DNA from: an uncultured Coriobacteriaceae bacterium
GTDB lineage: Bacteria; Actinomycetota; Coriobacteriia; Coriobacteriales; Eggerthellaceae
Assembly (NCBI GenBank): GCA_900552585.1
Contig: USAB01000095.1
Span: 1-7,013, forward strand
Direction: 5' to 3'
Length of the DNA: 7,013 nt
The position numbers and the translations under genes are program-made. The stretch's first letter is position 1. Every line of letters starts with the position of its first letter. Below the pieces are notes generated by a model. It had not been told where the DNA came from. It saw only the letters and a list, made by a program, of their open reading frames with translations, and made no database searches. Positions 1 through 4,632 of this stretch are shown piece after piece.

Positions 1-1408
1 CTGCCTTTGCAAGACTCATCCCGCTGTATCTGTAGTCTGTACCGATTCCTCCTGCGTACTGATCCATGATCTTCTGCATGGCTTCCTCCACCTGCTCCGC
101 ATTGATGAGCTGCGATTCCGCCGCCAGATGCTCCTCGTAACGCGCAACGATGGCATGCGCCTTCGCCGCCACAGCCGCGTCTGCCTCGCGTGAAGCCGCC
201 GGACGCGCCGCGAGATACTCCTGCACGGATTCCGCCGCAATCTCCGCTTCCGCCAGCGCGCCCGTCACGTATTTCTGAGGCGCGCCACCCGCCACATCGC
301 CTGCGGCGTACAGGCCGGCGATGGTGGTGCGGCGATGCTCGTCCACCCAGTAGCCGCTTGCCGTATGCCCGCCGACCACGTAAGGCTCCGTGCCCTCGAT
401 CTCCACGTCGTGCTGCGCAGGACCCACCCCCTGCTCTACCCAGCGCAGAGTCTGCGCAGGCGCCATATTCAGGTAGGCACGGTAGAGATCCTGCTCCTGA
501 TCGGCGGAAATCCCCTCCGTATGCAGGTAGCACGGACCGCGGCCGGCCCGGGTCTCCTCCACCGTGCCCCAGATGCGCTCGCTGGTGGCCAGGCCGTACT
601 TCGTCTCGTAGACTTCGCCGCGAGCGTTCACCTGCTTCGCGCCCACGCCCTGCGCAATGGTGCCCGTGGGGGCGATGGTGTCCTTGCAGCGCAGCGCGAT
701 GAAGCGCATCTCGAACGTCGTCATCTCGGCACCGGCGCGGATACCCATGGCGTATCCTGCACCGGTGTTGAAGGGCGAATACCACATCTTGTGACGGCTG
801 AATCCGGGATTGTTCGGGCGGTACAGTCCCGCCGCACCGCCGGTGCAGCAGATGACCGCATGCGCCCGGATAATGTAGGCACGACCGTCGTTCACGCCGA
901 AACCCACGGCACCGGCAATGCGCGCCGCGCTGCCGGATCCCCGTAACAGGTAATCAGTGATATTCACATGCTCCACCACGCGCACATTCTTCTGGCGGCG
1001 CGCTGCACGTGCCAGAATGGGCTTGATATTCTCGCCGTTGATGCGGACGTTGCGCGTTCCGCGCTCGGCGTAGTTTCCGTTCGCATCCTTCTGGAAGACC
1101 AGCCCCTCGTCCTCAAGCACCTTCGCGCAGTGGTTCAGGCGCTGCGAGAGCGAAAACAGCAGGTCGTAGCGGGCAATGCCCTTCGCATCGCCCAGGGCGT
1201 AATCCGCATAGTATTCCGGCGTGCGCCCGCGGGTGATATACGCGTTGATGGCGTTCACGCCGGCCGCCAGGCAGCCGGACCGCTTGATGGCGGCCTTGTC
1301 CGCCACGATGACATCCACGTCGGCACCGCCTAGGGAATAAGCTGCAAAGCATCCTGCCGTGCCTCCGCCGATAATCAGCACATCCGTATCCAGCGTCACG
1401 CTCTCCAA
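1..1408 (-). CDS. aprA: Adenylylsulfate reductase alpha subunit-like FAD enzyme (partial, C-terminus cut by window edge)
   Basis: Seen: 469 residues are open to the window edge. Residues 9-23 form an FAD-binding Rossmann start (IIGGGTAG). KRSGCLAAGVNAINAY lies at 42-57, RINGE at 122-126, FIALRCKD at 236-243, GGHTASGYW at 346-354 and a second FAD contact, GLYAAGDVAGG, at 365-375. Known: the AprA family of the fumarate reductase/succinate dehydrogenase flavoprotein superfamily reduces APS to sulfite and AMP, and has an Arg in an A-R-F-K-D context and a His in a G-S-H-S-G context at the active site. R240 and H348 align by eye with these. Inference: APS reductase, perhaps assimilatory, rather than fumarate reductase. 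A beta ferredoxin subunit is not visible and could lie beyond the left edge. The start is uncertain: TTG at 1408 is chosen because the family begins shortly before the Rossmann strand. GTG at 1399 and an in-frame ATG at 1462 (adding a basic 18-residue extension) are alternatives, and none has a strong ribosome binding site. The gene diverges from lpdD. Confidence 0.8.
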   Translation of the reverse strand, partial: MESVTLDTDVLIIGGGTAGCFAAYSLGGADVDVIVADKAAIKRSGCLAAGVNAINAYITRGRTPEYYADYALGDAKGIARYDLLFSLSQRLNHCAKVLEDEGLVFQKDANGNYAERGTRNVRINGENIKPILARAARRQKNVRVVEHVNITDYLLRGSGSAARIAGAVGFGVNDGRAYIIRAHAVICCTGGAAGLYRPNNPGFSRHKMWYSPFNTGAGYAMGIRAGAEMTTFEMRFIALRCKDTIAPTGTIAQGVGAKQVNARGEVYETKYGLATSERIWGTVEETRAGRGPCYLHTEGISADQEQDLYRAYLNMAPAQTLRWVEQGVGPAQHDVEIEGTEPYVVGGHTASGYWVDEHRRTTIAGLYAAGDVAGGAPQKYVTGALAEAEIAAESVQEYLAARPAASREADAAVAAKAHAIVARYEEHLAAESQLINAEQVEEAMQKIMDQYAGGIGTDYRYSGMSLAKA

Positions 1409-1476
1409 ACCCGTTCCACCCCATCGAAAAACACTCCGGCATCTGTGCCGAGGAAGTCTCATTCGTTCTGCGACCG

Positions 1477-1507
1477 ATTTAACTGCTCAATACCTGAGCG
1501 AGTAAAT
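1477..1507. promoter_or_regulatory. 31-bp imperfect dyad upstream of aprA
   Basis: Seen on the plus strand: ATTT-a-ACT-GCTCA, then a 5-nt centre (atacc), then TGAGC-g-AGT-AAAT. Twelve base pairs are complementary, with a single unpaired base on each side. It lies about 70 bp before the chosen aprA start. On the minus strand its left end overlaps a possible -10 (TATTTA) preceded at 17 bp by TAGAAA, both weak matches. This could be an operator over the aprA transcription start or a leader hairpin. The symmetry is directly visible; the role is inferred. Confidence 0.45.
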
Positions 1508-1569
1508 AGGATTACTTGCACGCGATTTCTATCACTGGGTATCGGTTATTTGTATTACACATTCCATCT

Positions 1570-1605
1570 GGTGTTTTGCGATAGTCGAACACCGCGGGAA
1601 ACACC
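1570..1605. promoter_or_regulatory. GGTGTT half-site array (inverted pair plus a direct third copy)
   Basis: GGTGTT at 1570-1575 is matched by its exact complement AACACC at 1588-1593, and AACACC occurs again at 1600-1605, 12 bp further on. Inside the first pair, CGA (1579-1581) and TCG (1585-1587) add an inner symmetric element around a tag centre. Three 6-bp half-sites in 36 bp between divergent genes look like a transcription factor binding array. No regulator can be named from the sequence. Confidence 0.35.
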
Positions 1606-1714
1606 CTCTGACAACAAGGCCTCGGAAACTCCGATAGCTGCGAACGGGCCTTTCGCCATCTTTTTTACATGTAGCCGGATATGCTGCTATTCCGATATCA
1701 TTTCCCCCCGACGT

Positions 1715-1746
1715 CGCGCGCGGCATGCAGCGCAACGCCGCGCGCG
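1715..1746. repeat. GC-only inverted repeat, 10-bp perfect arms
   Basis: CGCGCGCGGC at 1715-1724 is the exact reverse complement of GCCGCGCGCG at 1737-1746, with a 12-nt loop between them. No T-tract follows on either strand, so it is not a canonical intrinsic terminator. It separates the aprA-proximal from the lpdD-proximal half of the intergenic region and could form a very stable RNA hairpin. Low-complexity CG alternation makes chance symmetry more likely than for a mixed sequence. Confidence 0.5.
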
Positions 1747-1774
1747 CGGTAAAGAGCGCCGTCCCATCCATTCG

Positions 1775-1786
1775 CCATGCACATGG
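1775..1786. promoter_or_regulatory. Short palindrome CCATG-ca-CATGG upstream of the lpdD promoter
   Basis: Two perfect 5-bp arms around a 2-bp centre sit about 45 bp upstream of the candidate lpdD -10. The position fits an activator or repressor site, but a 10-bp match is weak evidence by itself. Confidence 0.2.
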
Positions 1787-1830
1787 TTTCAGCGGGATAG
1801 ATGCACGCAGACGATACCCGCGCCAATCGC

Positions 1831-1839
1831 TGATATACT
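1831..1839 (+). promoter_or_regulatory. Extended -10 promoter for lpdDCB
   Basis: TGaTATACT is a TGn extension directly followed by TATACT, a 5 of 6 match to the TATAAT consensus. No good -35 hexamer lies 16-18 bp upstream, which is common for extended -10 promoters and for activator-dependent ones. Transcription would start near 1846, giving a leader of about 30 nt before the lpdD start. A GCGGG (1792-1796) / CCCGC (1817-1821) dyad spans the -35 area and could bind an activator, but its arms are only 5 bp. Confidence 0.5.
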
Positions 1840-1866
1840 GCAATAAACGCATCTGCCATCGGAAGA

Positions 1867-1872
1867 AGGAGG
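1867..1872 (+). promoter_or_regulatory. Ribosome binding site of lpdD (decides a TTG start)
   Basis: A full AGGAGG lies 5 nt before TTG at 1878 and 17 nt before the in-frame ATG at 1890. The spacing strongly favours the TTG as initiator. Confidence 0.7.
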
Positions 1873-1877
1873 GGCCG

Positions 1878-2309
1878 TTGCAGCTCGCCATGGATATTGC
1901 CGGCCAGCCGCTGACCTGCCATATCGTGCCCATGGGCCGCGACGTCTGCCTTTCGCTCTCCGGCGGCCAGAAGGCCCATATCGGCTGCACGGTGCTTGCC
2001 ATCCCCCGCCCCAGCCTTACCGGGAACGGGCGCTCCGCAACCGTATCCGTGCTGAACCGCACCGGCCATAAGGACGACGTCGTGGCTGCGGAGGTGGCGA
2101 AGGCCGTGGCCGCCCGAAGGAACTGCGTCGTATCCTGCACGTGCGGCATCCATATCGATAACGCTTCGCCGCAGCTCATCGACGCTATTGCCGCAGCTCC
2201 GGCGCGCATTGCCGAACGCATCTGCAAGCTGTTGCCGCCATCGGCGCATGCGGAAGACGCCGTCGACAGGCGAGACCGTATCCCCGCCGCATACGGCCCG
2301 AACGGATAA
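1878..2309 (+). CDS. lpdD: LpdD-like accessory protein of a UbiD-type hydroxybenzoate decarboxylase
   Basis: 143 residues from TTG. Recognised by its motifs and neighbours: SGGQKAHIG at 28-36, GHKDDVVA at 63-70 and CGIHIDNAS at 89-97. Known: LpdD is the small third protein encoded with the gallate decarboxylase of Lactiplantibacillus plantarum. Its family is described as a prenylated-flavin chaperone or maturation factor, and the catalytic protein is LpdC. No signal peptide or membrane segment is seen, so it should be cytoplasmic. It is first in the module, 50 bp before lpdC, which suggests cotranscription. Seven cysteines in 143 residues, including C83-x3-C87-x-C89 next to the HID motif, is a high number. 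The C-terminal 25 residues are polar and poorly conserved-looking. Starting at ATG 1890 would remove four residues without touching any motif. Confidence 0.82.
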   Translation: MQLAMDIAGQPLTCHIVPMGRDVCLSLSGGQKAHIGCTVLAIPRPSLTGNGRSATVSVLNRTGHKDDVVAAEVAKAVAARRNCVVSCTCGIHIDNASPQLIDAIAAAPARIAERICKLLPPSAHAEDAVDRRDRIPAAYGPNG

Positions 2310-2347
2310 TGAGATAGCGTCCGCCGGGCATTACCGTAAACAATAGT

Positions 2348-2353
2348 AAGGAG
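2348..2353 (+). promoter_or_regulatory. Ribosome binding site of lpdC
   Basis: AAGGAG is placed 6 nt before the ATG at 2360, which is near-ideal spacing and fixes the lpdC start. The 50-bp gap after lpdD has no obvious terminator. Confidence 0.7.
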
Positions 2354-2359
2354 CACGCC

Positions 2360-3823
2360 ATGAACAAAGAGGTACGCGACCTGCGCACCGCACTCGAATT
2401 CCTGGACAAGCACGAAGGCCAGCTGGTGGAGACGGACGTGGAGGTAGACCCCATCAATGAACTGGCCGGCGTCTACCGGTACGTGGGCGCCGGAGGCACC
2501 GTGCAGCGTCCCACGCAGACAGGACCTGCCATGATGTTCAACAACCTGAAAGGCTTCCCGGGCGCACGCTGCGTCATTGGCACGCTGTGCAGCCGCGAAC
2601 GCGTGGGACTGCTGCTGGGCAGCGATCCGAAGCGCCTGGGTTTCCTGCTGAACGATGCCGTGAACCATCCCCTGGACCCCGTGGTGGTTCCCTCCGATAC
2701 GGCCGCATGCCATGAGGTGGTCTATAAGGCAGACGATCCGAGCTTCGATATCAGGAAGCTGCTGCCCGCCAGCACGAACACACCCGATGACGCTGGCCCG
2801 TACATCACCATGGGCATGTGCTATGCCACGGACCCGGAAACGGGCGTGCACGACGTGACCATTCATCGCCTGTGCCTGCAGAGTGCTGACGAGATCAGCA
2901 TCTACATGGTGCCGGGCGCGCGCCATATCGGCCACTTCTTCGAGGTGGCGGAAGCGCGCAACGAGCCGCTGCCTATTTCCATCAGCGTCGGTGTGGACCC
3001 GGCCATCGAAATGGGCACGTGCTTCGAGCCGCCCACCACGCCACTGGGCTTCGACGAGCTGACCATCGCCGGTGCACTTCGCGGCGAACCGGTGGACCTG
3101 ACGGACTGCCTGACCATTAACGAGCGCGCCATCGCGCATGCCGAGTACGTCATCGAAGGCGAGCTGCTGCCCGGCGTCCGCGTGGAAGAGGACCAAAACT
3201 CGCACTGCGGCTTCGCCATGCCCGAATTCCCCGGCTACACCGGCCCGGCGAACCCGGCCGTGCCCATCATCAAGGTGAAGGCCGTCACGACGCGCAAAAA
3301 TCCCATCTGGCGCACGTGCATCGGCCCGTCCGAAGAGCACGTGTCGCTGGCCGGCATCCCCACGGAGGCATCCATCCTGCAGATGGAGGAGGCGGCGCTG
3401 CCCGGCAAGGTGCAGAACGTCTACTGCGCCAGCTGTGGCGGCGGCAAGTACCTGGCCGTACTGCAATTCAAGAAGAGCATGCCGTCCGATGAGGGTCGGC
3501 AACGTCAAGCCGCCCTACTGGCGTTCTCGTCGTTCAGCGAGCTGAAGAACGTGTTCTTGGTAGACGAGGACGTGGACATCTTCGACATGAACGATGTCAT
3601 CTGGGCCATGAACACGCGTTGCCAGACGGACGTGGACATCATCAGCATCCCGGGCGTGCGCTGTCATCCGTTGGACCCGTCGAACGACCCCACCATGTCG
3701 CCGAGCATCCGCGACCACGGCATTGCCTGCAAGACCATATTCGATTGCACCGTGCCGTACGATCAGAAACACCGCTTCCATCGGGCGCGCTTCGAGGAAG
3801 TGGATCCGTCGAAGTGGCTGTAA
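2360..3823 (+). CDS. lpdC: UbiD-family gallate/protocatechuate decarboxylase, catalytic subunit
   Basis: 487 residues, close to the ~490 of L. plantarum LpdC, which it resembles along its whole length as far as I recall that sequence. Landmarks: ETDVEVDP (24-31), GVYRYVGAGGTVQRPTQ (37-53), MMFNN (58-62), TNTPDDAGPYIT (139-150), VTIHR (166-170), FEPPTTP (222-228), MPEFPGY (287-293), GPSEEHVSLAGIPTEA (322-337) and VDEDVDIFDMNDVIW (401-415). Known: UbiD enzymes use prenylated FMN with an Arg-Glu-Glu set. R170 and E289 are the likely Arg and one Glu. The reaction is non-oxidative decarboxylation of gallate to pyrogallol or protocatechuate to catechol in the cytoplasm. The substrate cannot be fixed from sequence; vanillate-type decarboxylase is the main alternative. 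Fifteen cysteines, including C356-A-S-C359 just before a GGGK segment, are unusual. The gene lies between its accessory protein and its cofactor-making UbiX. Confidence 0.9.
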   Translation: MNKEVRDLRTALEFLDKHEGQLVETDVEVDPINELAGVYRYVGAGGTVQRPTQTGPAMMFNNLKGFPGARCVIGTLCSRERVGLLLGSDPKRLGFLLNDAVNHPLDPVVVPSDTAACHEVVYKADDPSFDIRKLLPASTNTPDDAGPYITMGMCYATDPETGVHDVTIHRLCLQSADEISIYMVPGARHIGHFFEVAEARNEPLPISISVGVDPAIEMGTCFEPPTTPLGFDELTIAGALRGEPVDLTDCLTINERAIAHAEYVIEGELLPGVRVEEDQNSHCGFAMPEFPGYTGPANPAVPIIKVKAVTTRKNPIWRTCIGPSEEHVSLAGIPTEASILQMEEAALPGKVQNVYCASCGGGKYLAVLQFKKSMPSDEGRQRQAALLAFSSFSELKNVFLVDEDVDIFDMNDVIWAMNTRCQTDVDIISIPGVRCHPLDPSNDPTMSPSIRDHGIACKTIFDCTVPYDQKHRFHRARFEEVDPSKWL

Positions 3824-3836
3824 GCCGCGCACCGCG

Positions 3837-3852
3837 CCGGCGGCATTGCCGG
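3837..3852 (+). repeat. Intercistronic hairpin 1 between lpdC and ubiX
   Basis: CCGGC (3837-3841) pairs with GCCGG (3848-3852) around a 6-nt loop, starting 14 nt after the lpdC stop. CACCG (3830-3834) and CGGTG (3850-3854) form a competing pairing. No T-tract follows. Confidence 0.4.
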
Positions 3853-3871
3853 TGAACCGAATACCATGAAC

Positions 3872-3900
3872 GAGGGCGGCCGCATCACCGCGCCGCCCTC
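3872..3900 (+). repeat. Intercistronic hairpin 2 between lpdC and ubiX
   Basis: GAGGGCGGC (3872-3880) is perfectly complementary to GCCGCCCTC (3892-3900), with an 11-nt loop. It ends 11 nt before the ubiX ribosome binding site and has no T-tract. A role in protecting the 3' end of the lpdDC message, or in partial attenuation before ubiX, is possible. That would lower UbiX output relative to LpdC. Role inferred, structure seen. Confidence 0.5.
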
Positions 3901-3911
3901 TCCGTTATTCC

Positions 3912-3919
3912 GAGGAAGG
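3912..3919 (+). promoter_or_regulatory. Ribosome binding site of ubiX (decides the start)
   Basis: The purine-rich GAGGAAGG lies 6 nt before ATG 3926. An upstream in-frame ATG at 3866 would place hairpin 2 inside the coding region and add 20 residues before the first strand of the flavin-binding fold, so 3926 is preferred. Confidence 0.65.
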
Positions 3920-3925
3920 ATCGCC

Positions 3926-4507
3926 ATGGAAAAGAAGCGCCTGGTAGTAGGCATCACCGGGGCAAGCGGCACGCCGCTTGCGATCCACTGCCTGCGCGTG
4001 CTGCACGAACGGGACGACGTGGAAGTGCACCTGGTTGCCACAGAGGCCGCAAAGCTGACGGCGGAATACGAGAGCAGCATCGCCTTTTCCGAGATTACGC
4101 AGCTTGCCGACGTGTACTACACCGAAGACGCACTGGACGCCGCCATCTCCAGCGGCACATTCAGGACCGCCGGCATGCTGGTAGTGCCCTGTTCCATGAA
4201 AACCATCGCCGGCATTGCCAGCGGTTATTCCGACAACCTGCTGCTGCGCGCAGCCGATGTCACGCTGAAGGAACAGCGCCCGCTGGTGCTCGCCGCCCGC
4301 GAAACGCCGCTGTCCCCTATCCACCTGCACAACATGGCGCAGCTTGCCGCCATCCCCGGCGTTCAGATCATCCCTCCGATGTTGACGTATTACATGCATC
4401 CGCAAAGCATCCGGGACATCGAGCATCATCTTGCCGCAAAGATGCTCAGCCGCTTCGGCATCGACGTACCCGATTTCAAGGCATGGGGCGAAGCGCCGGA
4501 GGATTAG
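3926..4507 (+). CDS. ubiX: UbiX/LpdB-type flavin prenyltransferase
   Basis: 193 residues, normal for the family. It makes prenylated FMN from FMN and dimethylallyl monophosphate, the cofactor of UbiD enzymes such as the LpdC next door. Seen: first beta strand and glycine-serine loop GITGASG (9-15, S14), VPCSMKTIAGIASGYSDNLL (87-106), RAADVTLKEQRPLVL (108-122), ARETPLSPIHLHNM (124-137) and LTYYMHP (153-159). K115, R125, E126 and Y155 occur at the spacing of the conserved Lys, Arg, Glu and Tyr of characterised UbiX proteins. The protein is soluble and cytoplasmic, and it probably acts as a dodecamer like its relatives. It lies 102 bp after lpdC on the same strand, so it is probably the last gene of the module. 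In L. plantarum the equivalent is called lpdB. Whether it also serves another UbiD enzyme cannot be told. Confidence 0.92.
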   Translation: MEKKRLVVGITGASGTPLAIHCLRVLHERDDVEVHLVATEAAKLTAEYESSIAFSEITQLADVYYTEDALDAAISSGTFRTAGMLVVPCSMKTIAGIASGYSDNLLLRAADVTLKEQRPLVLAARETPLSPIHLHNMAQLAAIPGVQIIPPMLTYYMHPQSIRDIEHHLAAKMLSRFGIDVPDFKAWGEAPED

Positions 4508-4508
4508 C

Positions 4509-4535
4509 GAGCCGAAAGGCTCATTCCGCTCTTTC
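4509..4535 (+). terminator. Possible weak terminator after ubiX
   Basis: GAGCC (4509-4513), a GAAA tetraloop and GGCTC (4518-4522) form a short perfect GNRA-capped hairpin starting right after the TAG stop. AGC (4506-4508) and GCT (4528-4530) can extend it. Only a short, interrupted pyrimidine run (ctcttt) follows, so termination efficiency is doubtful. Confidence 0.4.
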
Positions 4536-4563
4536 GTGAAATTAACGAATATCACCAATTCGT
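4533..4563. promoter_or_regulatory. Alternating TTCGT / ACGAA half-site array
   Basis: TTCGT (4533-4537), ACGAA (4545-4549) and TTCGT (4559-4563) alternate in orientation. The last two extend to a 6-bp pair, ACGAAT (4545-4550) / ATTCGT (4558-4563), with a 7-bp spacer. The block is AT-rich in an otherwise GC-rich window and sits 17 bp upstream of the possible deacetylase -35. This fits an operator, but no regulator family can be assigned. Confidence 0.4.
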
Positions 4564-4579
4564 ATTGCATAAGGCGGCG

Positions 4580-4608
4580 TTGCGTGCCACTGTAGGTTCC
4601 GCTATAGA
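4580..4608 (+). promoter_or_regulatory. Possible sigma-70-type promoter of the deacetylase gene
   Basis: TTGCGT (4580-4585) and TATAGA (4603-4608) are separated by 17 bp. The -10 matches 4 of 6 consensus bases and the -35 matches 3 of 6. Transcription would begin near 4615, leaving a leader of about 18 nt that contains AGAAG before the ATG at 4633. Confidence 0.35.
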
Positions 4609-4632
4609 GGCTTCTGGCAAAGAAGATGGAAC

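Larger units (their letters stand above)
1409..1877. other. Divergent intergenic region between aprA and lpdD
   Basis: This stretch of 469 bp has no gene I can support. Roughly 1475-1700 is clearly more AT-rich than the flanking genes, while 1710-1750 is extremely GC-rich. It must hold the promoters for both the leftward aprA and the rightward lpdDCB. It contains four separate inverted-repeat structures (1477-1507, 1570-1605, 1715-1746, 1775-1786), listed individually. A rightward open frame at 1445-1846 lacks a ribosome binding site and any recognisable domain, so I treat it as non-coding. Confidence 0.75.

Noticed and set aside
1113..1442. Minus-strand open frame of 109 codons starting ATGCCGGAG at the aprA end
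   Set aside because: It overlaps aprA in another frame. The aprA frame has clear FAD-binding and AprA motifs; this one has none.
1516..1545. TTGCAC with TATCGG as a rightward promoter
   Set aside because: The -10 matches only 3 of 6 consensus bases and lies over 300 bp from lpdD, with a better extended -10 at 1831-1839.
1653..1668. GGC...GCC followed by a run of six T, possible terminator
   Set aside because: Only 3 bp of stem around a 5-nt loop; too weak to call despite the T-run.
1445..1846. Plus-strand open frame of 133 codons in the aprA-lpdD gap
   Set aside because: GTG start without a ribosome binding site, cysteine/arginine-rich composition with no domain, running through strong inverted repeats and the candidate lpd promoter.
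1532..3508. Very long minus-strand open frame (658 codons) antisense to lpdD and lpdC
   Set aside because: It covers two well-recognised plus-strand genes, shows no domain, is rich in His/Arg/Ala/Gly as expected for the complement of GC-biased codons, and extends into the intergenic region. It is a GC-driven shadow.
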